Positions 50,968 through 63,701 of a stretch of 64,000 nt of DNA are shown one piece after another; position 1 is the first letter of the stretch; every line of letters starts with the position of its first letter. Location of the stretch: positions 11,889,501 through 11,953,500 of the forward strand of contig NC_053422.1 in the NCBI RefSeq assembly GCF_016859285.1, read 5' to 3'. Source of the stretch: Xiphias gladius. Its lineage: Eukaryota > Chordata > Actinopteri > Istiophoriformes > Xiphiidae. The notes under the pieces were generated by a model. That model did no database searches and was not told the DNA's origin. It saw only the letters and a list, made by a program, of their open reading frames with translations. The position numbers were made by a program, and so were the translations under genes.

Positions 50968-53110
50968 AGGGCTGAGGGAAAGACTGACTCCTTGCTGTGG
51001 CAGCACTGGCCTCCTCAGTGCTGGCTGTGTGATAAAGTGGTCTTAATGGACCTGAACTGAAACCATCACCTATAGAAACGACCTGAAGAGCAGAGCCCGT
51101 CCTCTTTTGTGCTTTAAACCTATGTTGCTATTGTTTTCTTTTTTTTTTAAATATATATAATTTTGTGTTCACTGTTGACCAGTAATATTTTGAGTGGCGC
51201 CTGGAAAATCAGTGTGGCTTCCAATGATCTAGTTGTCATAGTGAGCAATTTGTGTTGGTGGGTTTAACAAGAAAAGCTGAAATGGTTTTAAGTTTCTAAA
51301 GAAAGTAAAAAGTTCTGTAATTTTGCTTTTATATTATGTCTAAATGTTTTGTTTTTCATTCATTACTTATATTGTAATGATGAAAAAATGTGTGTACATA
51401 TTCTGTACAGAGCGAGCGAGTGAGAGAATGCTACTTATGATTGTCACCATTATGAAACCTTTATGTTCTTTTCTTTGAGGTAAAGATGGGGCTATAAATC
51501 CTTAAAATATCAGCTTGTATTGTAGTTCAGAAATTATATAAAACACTCACATTGCTTTGATACATGTCCATTCTCGTATATTTGAAGGTTAAACTTAAGT
51601 TTGCATAGCAACAAAGGTTACACTTGGTTAAGAAGCACATCTGTATCATAGAAGAATATGCTACAGCTACAGTATGTTGCACATTAAGGATGATCTCTCA
51701 GCGACATGCCTAATTTGTTTGGCCACAGGAGAGATTCTCACCTAGTTAGTAATAACGCAGTCCATGAATTTACTGATTAAGTACACATGCACCGTTGAGA
51801 TGCACCCTTTTAGATTTTAATGAGCAGTTTGCTGAACTGTAACTACATAAAACACTGCTGCCTTTTGCTTCTAGCAGTGTGGAGTCATCACCCAAGGTGA
51901 TATCATTTTTACAAATAAATGCAGTTAATTCAAAATGAAGGCCATGTTCTTTTCTTTGAGCCACTAGAATGCACACATGGACATTTTATGCAGTCTTAAC
52001 CACGTTCCTTACTCTCTATGTCTGGACATAAAGCCATAAGATGTAGTGTTCAGCTGCTACCTATAGTTTAGTTGGCTGAAACCAAAACACAGCAAAATGA
52101 GCATACTTGGAGAAGACGGTGTCGTAAGAAGAATGAATATATAATAATTGTACGAATTCTCTGACAGTTAATGATTTAATGCGGACAAATGCAGTTTAGT
52201 CTGCTATTCTTGGCCCCATCTTACTCTCCCTCTTCAGTTGCAATTATCCACATATTGTATAGAATGGTCTTTGCATTTGTATGGGGCTGACCCATAGTTA
52301 CAGTATAAGGACAGGAGCAAGCATTAGCACCTTTTAAAAATTTCCATCTAAATGTTCTTGAATTTTGTAGAACCTAACAAACTTCTTTATTGTGCTGACT
52401 CTTAAAGATGTTGAACGTTACCACACATACACAACAATGTCTAATTAAGACCCTTCAGCTTTTGTTTACATCTAATTTCCTTCTTTCTGGCAGGCATTTT
52501 AAAAGTGCTGTGATATTTTTTTTAAAACTGAGAATTCAAAAACTTAAATTCTTCTGACACCATTAGATTTAGATATCATTTGTGCATTTATTTAGTCTCA
52601 CTTTGATTTCCATAATTTCCTTACTCTGGATGTCCGTAGGTTATACAGAATATTGTTTTGCCTGGTGTCAAATGCAAAGACCTGACTCCACAGACTCCAT
52701 GTAAGTATGTTTTTTTAAAAATCCCACTCGTGTCTAAAGCCAGGCATTGGTTGATGGAGACAAGGAAGAACCCTGAAACATTCACATGCTCACCTATGGT
52801 AAACGAAGTCTCTAGCATCGGCTTGGTATGAAGATGCAGAACTTGTTAAACTGAATATAACACTTTTACACATATTACATACAGTATAATTCACTTTTAT
52901 TAAACAGCAGACAACTTTTGATGCCTAATAATGAAACCAGAAATAATAATGGATTTAATGATCAATTGTGTTACACACTGTACTGTGCCCCTTTGTCCTT
53001 TACAGAGAAACAGTCTGACAAATTATTGTACATGTTTGGTTGTCAGTCACTACAATACTGTAGTATGGATTTCTCCAGTAACCTTTTCAATAAACCAAGG
53101 CTCAGATCCA
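50968..53110 (+). other. tm9sf2-like 3'UTR
   Basis: After the TAG at 50965-50967 there is AT-rich non-coding DNA with AATAAA at 51914-51919 and again at 53089-53094. Both could be used, giving short (about 0.95 kb) and long (about 2.1 kb) 3'UTRs. No coding exon is seen. Confidence 0.45.
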
Positions 53111-54303
53111 CGCCGGTCCAGTCAACTAATAATGATGATGATGATAATAATACAGCAATGACCCTGGGTCATTCTGCCCACTTGTTTCTTTTTCTCTTTC
53201 CCTAAAGCTCATAACGCTTGACTAAATGACTACACAGGCTTTTCAAATAATGCACATAGGGTTGTGATGCACCTATGACATCCTTGGGCAACACATAATC
53301 TACCCAATCGATGAACTGCCTTTCCGTGAGATGAACCGTGGCAGTCATTTAGCACTTACATAAGTACTCATCCTTTTCGTGACTTTAAGCAGACAAGTTT
53401 TTACATTAAAAAGACTGTATCAGGAGGTATCTTTACAAATCCACGTGTGCTCAGTGGAACACTTGAAATCTGTTGTGCATCAATCTGTTATATATAATGC
53501 AGCCTATGTTAAATTACTGGTGCAAGGAGTCTACTGGAGTTATCTTTTTAGCATACCCTAGTCTCTGCGCACTGTACTTTAAAAAAAAAAAAAAAAATAC
53601 GGTACTTCCTCAAAGAAAGACTGACATTACAAAGGAAGCAAATACTGAGTCCAAATACACAGTGGCACTCTGAATTAAGAGGCTGAATGTCCACCTCACT
53701 TGAACTAAAGGAAGGAAACAAAGAGGCTAAGACAAACCTGTATGTGTGGCCATCCCCTCAGGGAGTCACCAACCCATGTGTTTTGTAACTAACAGGCACA
53801 ACGAATCACTAAACTATTCATGTACTCAAAAGGTGCTCTGAGATTAAGAAGAGTTACTGCGACAAGGACGTAAACATACATACGTTCATTTGGTCAACGA
53901 GATTCGAAAAACAGGGACGGGCACTACAACTTTTTCCACAAGCATACCCTGAGTTCATTAGTTACGGACAAAGCTTGCTGGCGCTTACACAAGGACAGTA
54001 CATCCCTCTGCACTCCGGGAGGATCACAGAGAATATAACACACAGAAAGTTTAAAGGAGATAGAGTAGTTGCACAGATACTGCAGGTCGATACCTTATCA
54101 GAGACATCTATGGCCCATAATTACAGCAAAGTGTTCAGAACACCAACCACTTTGATCCAATGAAACAATTGCTATCTCTACACAGCAAGTCTAGGTTAAA
54201 AAAACAAAACAATAGACTTGCAGGCAAAGATGTGAAATACAAACTAAATGTCGTTTCTGGTTTCACTTTAAGTTTAGTCTTTTTTAAAGTTGAAACTTCC
54301 CGT
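53111..54303. other. Spacer between the convergent tm9sf and gpr101 3' ends
   Basis: AT-rich DNA with a short GATGAT run just before it (about 53133-53146) and an A run at 53580-53597. No gene or RNA feature was recognised. Confidence 0.5.
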
Positions 54304-54766
54304 TTTATTTAACAGTAGCTAGTACAATAATTGCATACATCTAAAACAGCAATGACAGTTTGTAGAGACAAAACATAATAAGAGCTGCACAAAGTCTGAT
54401 TTATGTGGCCCATGTGGTAACTCTTAAACCTGCATTTACATATAAAACCCTCAAAAAACAATATGTTTCTCAAGATTTGACCTAGTGAAAATAAATACTC
54501 ATTATTTAAGATTTCTATCACATATTCATAATGCAACAATGAACGGACCCAGTTTTTTTTCCAGAGAGATGTATCTGACCTCAAGTTAGGTGTTTATTCA
54601 GTCTGATGAAAAAATAGTAAAAGATCGTTATGTCGGTGATCAAGTATACCAATATTCCTAATGCCAGCAACTACAGAATGAATAACCCTGTCGTAAAGAA
54701 GGCATATAAGCGTATGTGTGAACACACCGTATGAAAGGCTCTTAAGAGCAAGTAGGATCTTGTCTC
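54304..54766 (-). other. gpr101 3'UTR with polyadenylation signals
   Basis: Minus-strand AATAAA at 54597-54592 and 54309-54304 lie about 170 and 460 bases after the gpr101 stop. Confidence 0.45.
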
Positions 54767-56110
54767 TTATGTGCTTTGTTTGCTGTGGACTGTGAGCTCC
54801 CTCTCAGAGGTGACGCTGGTGGAAGTGGTCTCTTTACGGCTGTCCCTTGACTTCCTCTCAAAGGTGGAAGTGGAGGATGTTGTGCATTCTTCCCAAGTCC
54901 GCAGAGGGAGGACTCGACCAGCCAGGCTGGGCAGGTGGGGGTGGGCACCTGAGCGTCCCTCTGTAGTAGTGAAGCAGCTCTCTGCGGCAGAGCTCTGGCT
55001 GGGACGGCCCTGTTTGCAGAACAGGCCACAGAGCAGAGCAAGGAATTCCTTCCTCACACTACGGTGCATGTAACCATAAATGTAGGGGTGTAGGCAGCAC
55101 TGTAAAAAAAAGAGCACAAGGGCAAGGGAGGACAACCAGGGGGGTACAACTGCTGTGGTGCTCATAGATATAGTATTCAGTATGCTGTAAGGCCCCATGC
55201 TGACAATGTATGAGGCCATGATCACAAAAACCACACGAGCTGCCTTGCAGTGGTATTGGAAGCGTCTGTGCCTAACTCGAACAGGGTATCCTCTGGCTGA
55301 GTAGGGGCCATCAGGTGAACTTGCCGACTGGGCCTGGGGCTGCCGCGGTGGACTGCTAGGTCCCTGAAAGTCCTGTGGGCAGGGCTGGGAGTAGGATTGT
55401 GTCTGTATGGGGTGCACGAGAGCGTTCTGCCTCCGAGCTGCTCTGAACACCATCCAGTAGCATCCAAGCATGATGAGCACAGGCAGCCAGAAAGAAAAGG
55501 TGGACACCACAGCAGAGTAGGACAGGCTGAAGGACCATACCACTGAGCACACATTGTGGTAGCGGTCAAAGCCAATGACCCCCCAGCCATACAGAGGAGG
55601 GGTGCTCTGCAGGAAGCTGAGCACCCAGGTGCAGATGATCAGGTTGGTGCCCAGGTGAGGGGTCATGCGGGTGGGATAGGACAGAGGGTGGATGATGGCC
55701 AGGTATCGATCCACAGAGACAACTATAATGGTGTTGACCCCAGCAAATGCAAAAAGGTGCATGAGCACCACCAGGGCCTGGCACAGTCGGGCATCAAGGG
55801 GCCACACACCTGGCACGGTGGCTGCAATGGCAAAGGGCATGACCAATATGGTCTGGAATAGGTCTGCCAAGAGGAGGTTGAGGACAAAGCGGTTGGCCAC
55901 GTGAAGTAGCTGAGGCTTCCTCTGGAACACCAGTAGAACCACCACGTTCCCGAACAAGGACACACACACAATGAGAGATATGAGCACCATCTTCACCACG
56001 CAGTTGGCAGTGGAGGACCAGACTGGGTCCTGACTGGAGTCGGCGAAACCAGGCCCCCAGGGAACGCCAGTGAAATTCGTGCCCATACCGGGGGCCTGAG
56101 AGCTTTGCAT
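54767..56110 (-). CDS. gpr101: G protein-coupled receptor 101, intronless
   Basis: A class A GPCR; in mammals it is a constitutively Gs-active receptor of hypothalamus and pituitary, linked to growth-hormone excess when over-expressed. Single exon, 447 aa. N-glycosylation sequon at N12; TM1 41-63 (GN at 54-55); TM2 with D83; Cys110-Cys188 disulphide pair; DRY at 134-136 followed by LAIIHPLSYP; YGWG in ECL2; TM5 197-222; TM6 289-315; TM7 322-347 ending HPYIYGYMHR. Segments RKPQLLHVANRF, LFAFAGVNTIIVVSVDRYL and FFLQCCLHPYIYGYMH closely match human GPR101. Like human, it has His for Asn in NPxxY and no CWxP tryptophan in TM6. Intracellular loop 3 is only about 65 residues, far shorter than the long acidic human loop. 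Met1 was chosen as the longest frame; Met9 is a possible alternative. Its rbmx-side position agrees with human Xq26. Confidence 0.95.
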   Translation of the reverse strand: MQSSQAPGMGTNFTGVPWGPGFADSSQDPVWSSTANCVVKMVLISLIVCVSLFGNVVVLLVFQRKPQLLHVANRFVLNLLLADLFQTILVMPFAIAATVPGVWPLDARLCQALVVLMHLFAFAGVNTIIVVSVDRYLAIIHPLSYPTRMTPHLGTNLIICTWVLSFLQSTPPLYGWGVIGFDRYHNVCSVVWSFSLSYSAVVSTFSFWLPVLIMLGCYWMVFRAARRQNALVHPIQTQSYSQPCPQDFQGPSSPPRQPQAQSASSPDGPYSARGYPVRVRHRRFQYHCKAARVVFVIMASYIVSMGPYSILNTISMSTTAVVPPWLSSLALVLFFLQCCLHPYIYGYMHRSVRKEFLALLCGLFCKQGRPSQSSAAESCFTTTEGRSGAHPHLPSLAGRVLPLRTWEECTTSSTSTFERKSRDSRKETTSTSVTSERELTVHSKQST

Positions 56111-56960
56111 TGTTCGTCCAACACCAAGGACAGGGAGTGCATGTGTGCCTCACATCCAGCGGCGCGCTGACATAGAGTCAGGTCAGTCTAATCTTGATCG
56201 GCAGAATGGCAGGAGAGAAGACCAGCTCAGGTTTTGTTTGCTTTTACAGGGTGTCACAACACAAAGCTGCTGCAGCTGATGCTCCTCATTCCGTGGATCC
56301 CAGGTGCACAATTCAACGTGCACCTCGCCTAACACGGCATAATCATCCATAACATGTGGACACAGTACAGTGGACTCCTCCAGGAGTGGACGGCAAAGCT
56401 GGAGGTGATCAATACCGACTCGCCGCTCGTCGTGATCGGTGATCGATCACACAGAATAGGCCTTATTCTTTTTTTCTGCAGGGGGAGAAGCAGAATTCGT
56501 CTGGCGACGGCAAATGCCAGCGCACCGGCCGCCAGCGTCGACCGCCGAGGTCCAGACGGGGGCTACTATCGCCGATCACTGCTCTTAAAAAGATGCACAA
56601 TGCCGCGAAACGACGGGTGACGTGATCCCCCGCTTGAGGATGCTCTCTCCCCCGTTTCGCTCCCAGCTCAGCCTCCACTCCAGTCAATGGCAGGCGAGCT
56701 TTCACGGCTCAGCTAACACGTTCGCTGCGTGTCTTCACCCAGCGGGGGTCTCTCATCCAGACGAGCGTATCTTTCCTGCGCTGCTCTTTTTTCGGATTTC
56801 ACGGCAGATCAAACATTTATTATGTTTTATCAGCTTTGATTCCTCCTCGGCGGTCTTAGGCTACTTACGGTCGGGTCCTGTCTGCGAGCTGTCAAGAGAA
56901 ACCCAAGGACACCTGCGCTGAAACCTCCCCAGGAGCTCGTCACCGACACCCCCCCACCCC
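56111..56960 (-). promoter_or_regulatory. gpr101 5' flank, CpG-rich
   Basis: CG dinucleotides are dense from about 56380 to 56900, in contrast to the AT-rich flanks, which suggests a CpG island promoter. A C-run follows at about 56949-56970. No coding frame with a known domain was found on either strand. Confidence 0.4.
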
Positions 56961-59760
56961 CACCCCCTCCCATCCGTTTTCGCCTTTTGTTGTAAATGTG
57001 CAAGTGCGTTTCACGATCCTGTCTCACACTTTTTGTACATGGTGGAACCATAAGGTAAAAAACCTTGTCCCCGTGTTTCATTGTCTGAAATCTTTCCGTC
57101 TTTACTGGAAATTAGAGGAAAGGGGAACAGTAGAGACCATTGATGTGAGGGTTGCACACATACATCATTATAAATCATTCCTTTCAGCAAACCTGTAACC
57201 AGAGTCCTATCTATATGGATCAAATTTAGAAATCAGTTCACAAGAATTGTCTTTCATTCAATCTTTTTCTCCCCATAATGAAAAGGCCGATTCTCCATTC
57301 AGCCATGGCCTATAGGATCTCAGTCAGGTTCACAAATCTCCTTAGTAACAACAAGTGATTCAGTCCGGGGGCTGTTTATGTGATTCCCACATAATAGGGA
57401 GGCTGTGGGCAGAGAACAACATAGGTCTAAGAGCAAGCTCCACTGCAGGCATCTCCGCAGAGCAGCAACCACTAGGTTTGGGATTATGAGGTGTGTCAGT
57501 GTTCCAATATCCCCGGCCTGTACAGCGTTTCTGTGGGGAAAGATCTGACTTGTGGCTCAACACCTTGTGGTACCATGAAAGCAAAAACATCAAAATTGGA
57601 ATACAAACTGGATTGTTTCTAAGCTTTTTCCCCCACGCCGCCCATTCCTCAAACACACCATAAATCACGTATTTTAAACGTTTTCCTGGAAATATCACAG
57701 CAGTAACATAGTTGCTTGACAGCACAGTCTCACCGCGAGCTCCAATTAGCAGTTGTTCTGGAACTTTCTATCATACCACATGATCTTCAGCAGCTTGCCA
57801 AGATGCCACTGACTTGTGGATGTTCTAATTTCCATTTTTTCCCCCCCAGAGCACTTGAGTGACCTCTCGTCCATGATGGCTTAAAATGAAGAGCTTCAAA
57901 ATTTGTTCTTGACTTTGGAAACAGCATTTGAGGACACAATCTCACTTAAAGGTCCTTTTAGTGGTTGTGCTGGTGCTTCCAGTCATATCGCTTCGCCTTT
58001 GTCGGCAGGTCGTTATTTTCGTTCCGATTTCTTCTTTCGTTCTGCAACGCTTCAGAGCAGGTGTCCCACCTGTTCTTCCTAGGTTTCATACAGACAGAAG
58101 AATAAGGACAGAGTCACACTACATACTTCAGTTTTTTACTTCTTTACCTGACCCATAGTGTTTCAGTACAAATCCCAAAGTACCGTAGAATAAAATCTGC
58201 ACATATTTGATCTGAAACTCCATATTTGCTGTTATACTTGGCTGCAACCCTGTTTGACCTTTACCAGACTTGACATCGTCACAAGAGAGGTATGCAGATT
58301 TTTTGGTTATATTCACTTGTAGATTAACAGAAAAAGACCCCAAAAACTTTTAAGAAGCACTCGACATAAAGCAAATAACGTATTCGCCTTTCAAGCAGTT
58401 ACTTTGAACTTAAAATCTTCATTTCCAGATGAAAAAGGGAAATGAACTGCATGTGTTCCATTATAACAACTCTTTCAGGTCTCATTATTCAACCTCTGAC
58501 AGGATGAAACTGAAAACAGAGACTGAATCGATAAATAGAACCCCACTGTACCCATCTGAAATTAATTTAAATGCAACTTCTGATGGTTGCACTGACACAA
58601 AAGAGCTTGTACATTTAGTGTTTAGGAATATGTGGATAGCTCAGTTTCGATCAAATCATCGCAACCCTGGAGCTGAAGGTTCTTCTGCGAATGATTGTAT
58701 AATATACACATTTATATAAGGCACCATTTTAATCCTGTAAACAGAAAAAAGTATGTGTCAACATCTCAGCCTCTCTAGAAAAAAAGACTTCATTAAGATG
58801 CACAGAAAACAAAAGCAGTACTACATTGCGCAATCCAATTAGTCTGTAGCTTACACGGCCTACTAATCAACGCTTGTAATTAGCCATTTTATTTCAAGTC
58901 TTTGCTCTATCTGAGCTATCAAAAAGCCCTTTGATGTGACTCTCCAGCACCCTGTGTTTTAGATTTAGATTGCAAATGAAATGCTAGTGACCGCAAAGGG
59001 ATGGGGAGATGTTTCTGTGTTCTTATGTTGAATGGACTGTGGTTCAAAGGGAGACCTCCAGGCCTGCTACCCCATGGGATTATTAGACTGGTATTACAGT
59101 ATGAATGTTCACCGTGGCCTCAGGTGCCCATTTCTCTGCCTCTATAGCGCTGCCATTCAGTTTGTCCCCCATCCAATGTCACTCGCTGACACCTATGGGT
59201 CGACAAAAACAAACACACAATGGGCAGGAAGGGCTAGCTCTGCAGGCTCACAAAAAAAAAAGCTATTCTCTCTTTCTCTCCCCATCTATCACTGTTTCTC
59301 TCTGTTTTCAATTTAGTTTATCTTTCAGTCAATAGGGGCTTTATTGGCATGGCTGTATATGTACAGTTATGCCAAATTACAGAGGTATGAATAACTCTTT
59401 AAGAATCTTGTATTATTACTGTTTTTAATGTGATGAAGAGAAAAAGACAAACAATACAAGTCCCTAATTCATTTAAACAAGAACCTGGCAGCACTGACAT
59501 AGTTTCCTTTCTCTAACTTGAAAAAAAAAAAATTTGAATTTGTATATTTTGAATTTGTTAAAATGCATCTCCCTGGCTTTTTATAAAGCGGCATCTTTAC
59601 CTGTGTGTCTGCTCCCTTGATGACCAGAACATATCTTCTCCTTTTTTGATTTTAAAAGAAAATTTTGAAGTCAAAATTGATCACTAGTTATATTTTTTAA
59701 AGATCTATTTTAGATCTCTGACGTGATAGAGTCTCATAATGTTTCAGTTCAAGAGACTGA
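56961..59760. other. Gene-free region downstream of the gpr101 promoter
   Basis: No exon or RNA gene was recognised. Open frames are short and compositionally random. This belongs to the large interval where the next expected gene by synteny would be zic3, beyond the window. Confidence 0.5.
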
Positions 59761-59789
59761 CGGATTGAAACAATTTTGATTGAAGCAGA

Positions 59790-60190
59790 AAGGCTAGCAA
59801 ACAAGCTGACTGGTACACCTCCCTCACATATTGCCTTATAAAGGTGTTATGGCTGATGAAAAACAACTGCCTATTGTCCACTGCCTAAAACTTGCCTGCT
59901 CCTGAGAAAAACATCTTAATCTTTGGCACGCCAGCCGCTCTTCCTCGCTTCACTGACACTTGTCAGTCTCCTGTGAGCTAGCTACCTGCCCAGCACCAAA
60001 TGCCACTAGGTAGCAAAAGAACTACAAAATAAGCTGACAGATTCACACCCTGACATATTGCCTTAGGAAGGTGTTATCGCTGGTATATTAGCAAACAAAT
60101 ACCTATTGCAAACTGCCCAAAATTGGAAAAGTATCCTTCTCTTCCTCCCTCCACTGACACTCAGACTTCTGTTTGGGAGATGTGTCGTCT
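59790..60190. repeat. Decayed tandem duplication, period about 227 bases
   Basis: Copy A (about 59790-59975) and copy B (about 60017-60190) share, in order, AAGCTGAC, CATATTGCCTTA, AAGGTGTTAT, CCTATTG, ACTGCC and a TTCCTC...CACTGACAC block, with the same spacing (offset about 227). Divergence is high, so the duplication is old. The unit matches no element family I recognise. Confidence 0.6.
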
Positions 60191-60859
60191 GTCAGCTTGT
60201 TTGGATGGTTCCTGCCCTCTGCTGGCCGAAATTAGACTCAAGCAGCTTAGAGGGTTTTGTTTAGGACAAGTTGAGCTTGAGGGAAGGAACAGAGAGGAGA
60301 GGATTCTTAGTCCCCACCACAACCACTAACTGTCTTCCTTCCTCTGCTTATGTATGCCAGCAATGCAGCTGTTGGGATAAACAGTCAGGAAAACCACTAC
60401 CATGTATCCAGACAACACCCAGCATTACTGTCGCTTAGTTAACTTTTGGTATTTCATAATTGCACATTTCGTGCAGAGGAGCAAAAACACTTTCATCCTC
60501 TATGTGTTTTAACAACTCGGTGTTTACATATTTTTCCTGTGGCAGCCAATCATTTTATCCAAACCATGTTTTACAATCAACTTTACAAACTGGGCCCAAA
60601 TTTCCAAATTTGTCTATATATATTGACAATCCTTGTATTAAATCAGGTGCGCTCCGAAAGGGAAACAATCAAAAGTCAAAAAAGGGGGGCTTTTTCACTC
60701 AAAAGGTTTCTTCTTTTTTTAATTTTTTTTATTTATTAACTTGCATGTCGTAGCACAGATCTCTATATCTCACACACATGCAGACATAAAAGATGTGAAT
60801 ATAATGTAACGTTTGGAGCGAACAAGTGCTTGATATTTGATATTTAGGAGATTACAAGG

Positions 60860-61080
60860 AAAATGAAGGCCTCGTGACATTAGAGCCATTCCTTGTCGTC
60901 AAAGCAATTAAGATTACGACTTAGTTTCTCAGTCAAACTAATTTCAGCAATTATCCCCTCTGATGCAATGAACAGATGCTTGATTAGCAGTAAATCGAAT
61001 CACTTTGTCGATGGCGCAATCTTGAATGAGGCCTACAGAAAAGGTCAACAAGTTCTATTGAAGTCAATACTGACATAGGG
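60860..61080. promoter_or_regulatory. Possible conserved non-coding element
   Basis: A non-repetitive block of balanced composition with several homeodomain-type cores (CAATTA, TAATTT, GATTAG) and no coding sense. It stands out from the AT-rich, simple-sequence surroundings. The call rests on composition and motif texture only. Confidence 0.25.
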
Positions 61081-61180
61081 TTCTTTTAACTGATAATGTC
61101 ACAAAAGATCAGTGTTCACCGCAAGAAACTCTAAAAAAAATATGGTATCAGCAAAGACACAATATCATGTCAGTGCCTAC

Positions 61181-61250
61181 ACATAATTATATAATTATGT
61201 GTACACATAGTTATATAATTATGTTTAGCCATAAATATATAATTATGTAA
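61181..61250. repeat. AT-rich palindromic tandem repeat
   Basis: Three imperfect copies of a unit around TATATAATTATGT. Each is itself near-palindromic, separated by GTACACATAGT and TAGCCATAAA spacers. Confidence 0.75.
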
Positions 61251-62239
61251 ATATACTTATTTATAATTAGAATTTGCAATTCCTAATATTTTGTATTGTG
61301 GGTTTAGTATGTATACTTTGAATTTTTGTTTACAGAGTATGGCATTTTCAGCAAACCTAAACCTTTAGGGTAAAGTCCCTGTAATACATGCACTTTAATC
61401 CAATAATGCTGAGGTAATTTTCAGTGTTGGCAATACTGTCGGGCCAGTTTATCTAAACTGGTTTGCTAATGCACCAGACCATACCATACTACTAAGATTA
61501 GTATTTCACTGTAGCTCTCGTGGAAAGAAAATGAGCAGTATTCCTGGATATGATGCAATACAACAACATGCTTAACAGGGACAGTTTAAAGTTAGCACGA
61601 AGGTGATCAGAGCCATTACACTGGCGATAGTTTCCCAACAGTGTTACTGAAAATCTTATTTTCAAAAAAGTATCATATACTCTTTTAAAGGTATTTCTAG
61701 AAAATATAATATTTTGATTATTTAGGCAAAATGATAAACATCTATTCCGGAGCAAAATTAGTGTTGAAATTTGTCATTCTGAAGCCTGTTTAAGAGGTCA
61801 TCATATTTTTTAAAATTGTTTTGTCTTTATTTTCTATCTTGCTCCCAACCATAAAAAACAAAAACAAAAACAAAAAACTATACTGGATCAACAAAAACTA
61901 GATTATCTCATCAGTGCAGCTCAGGAAATAGTCATTCCTCTGATGCTCTTATTAAGAGCCCAATAGAGGATGAATACAGGTCTGGTTGAATGCAGGAATG
62001 TGCTTAATTAACACACTCTTTTCGTACAGAGGGAACATTACACGTTTAATTGTGACTCCTCTAAACATTTGGCTCATACAATGCAAAGTGTCTTTTTGTG
62101 TGCACGATGAATGTCAATATGTCCTTTCTCTTGTCAGGAATACAGGAATGGAGGAGCCTCGGCATGAGACACACACAAACTAAAAGATATGCGTACACAT
62201 GCACACACATATGATAAAACATGGTTGCAGTGGGCAGCT

Positions 62240-62600
62240 GCAAAGAGAAATCTCTGTAAACAAACAGAGGAGAAACGGATTGAGAGCAACCATCCCGGCA
62301 CTGCCGTCTCTCTTATTGCACAATAGCAGTTGTCTCCGAGGCCCAAACAGTTTAGAAGTAATTACTAGTGTTTTCCCCAGAAGGTGATTACTTTGCCACA
62401 CTTGGCAGCCATTGTCACCGGCCGCGCACCACACTCATCAGCCCTACAAAGGGGAGAAGTGCTCGATTGATGATGAGCCCTCTGTGGCTTGGGGGGAATT
62501 TAAAAGTACTTGTATGAGGCTCTTTCAGGAGATTAACTTGCAATAAGGGCTACCTGCCATGGACACATTCCCTGTATTCATGGTGCTAGCACAAAGACTT
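62240..62600. promoter_or_regulatory. Possible conserved non-coding element
   Basis: GC-balanced, complex sequence in an otherwise AT-rich or simple-repeat interval. It includes CTACAAAGGG (TCF/LEF or SOX-like), GATTGATGATGAG (PBX/HOX-like) and GATTAACTTG. No reading frame is convincing. Its distance from gpr101 and probable proximity to zic3 fit a developmental enhancer (inference). Confidence 0.25.
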
Positions 62601-63426
62601 TTTTTAAGAGGGGCACAGCTGCATGAAAGCAAATGGTGAATGGGGATAATAGTCACAAAAGACAACAAACCTCAAGTGTAAAGAAATAAAGTGTTTTTAA
62701 GATGGGAGGCTTCCATTCAAGACCAGACTATTCCGTCTTTTGACCATTGAGGATGTGGCCACTCCACCACCCAAGGCCTCACTCTAATTATTTTAGGACA
62801 AGACATGTTATGGTGCAAAGTGGCAAAGAGAGAGCACTCCGGACCAAAGTGCACTTTAATTCAATCATTCTATTTGACAGATTCCCCCTTCAAATGAACG
62901 TCACACATCAGTAGACCGGCACAGTCGGGAGGCTCCTGGCAAGGCCTTTGGGCCCTTTTGGCTGAGGTAAATAACACAGGAATCACATGCACTTGTAGAT
63001 GTGAGTAAACGTATAAGGAGATATGAGTAGATGTCTTATTTAATGGTGTATTTTGCAAAAGAATGCAACTGTGTAAGGAGGTTCGGGTTTATTTTTTTAT
63101 CTGGAAAATGCAGAAATCTTCAAAGGCAGATTAGACCACAGCCACAGGGGCCCAGATCCGATTCCATTCATTAAGCAGAGAGAGAGAGGGAGAGACAGAG
63201 AGCGAGACTGCATGTGTCCTAGCTTGCCTAAATGTGAAAATTGCTCATGCCATTATTTCAGATGAGAAAGTGGGAACCGAATGGATTTGCTTTAATATAA
63301 CAGACATGGGATACCACATACGGAGAGACGAGGGGGGGGGGGCAGACTTCTTTGCTTTTGCTCACACAGTGGAAAGGCCCTGACAGGTGTGCTTTTGTAT
63401 GCGTATGTCTATGTGAGGGCGAGGCA

Positions 63427-63430
<4 letters not shown>

Positions 63431-63475
<45 letters not shown>

Positions 63476-63476
63476 T

Positions 63477-63547
<71 letters not shown>
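63431..63547. repeat. (GT)n microsatellite, about 117 bases
   Basis: A nearly pure GT tract with a CTGTGTAT interruption near 63475-63482. Confidence 0.95.
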
Positions 63548-63549
<2 letters not shown>

Positions 63550-63622
63550 GGCACGTGCGTTTGCGAACGTGAAAAAACACAGACACGAGGTGTGTATGTG
63601 TGTGTGCATTCTCATGTGTGTA

Positions 63623-63624
<2 letters not shown>

Positions 63625-63699
<75 letters not shown>
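63625..63699. repeat. (GT)n microsatellite, about 75 bases
   Basis: A second long GT tract, 77 bases after the first. The spacer is GC-richer and carries ACGTGCGT. It is followed at 63841-63856 by a (GA)n run. Confidence 0.95.

Positions 63700-63701
<2 letters not shown>

Noticed and set aside
55556-55904. Plus-strand open frames opposite gpr101
   Set aside because: They are antisense shadows of the conserved receptor, and their translations resemble no protein.
63431-63699. Two regular repeat blocks separated by a unique spacer, superficially array-like
   Set aside because: They are (GT)n microsatellites, not CRISPR repeats with unique spacers.
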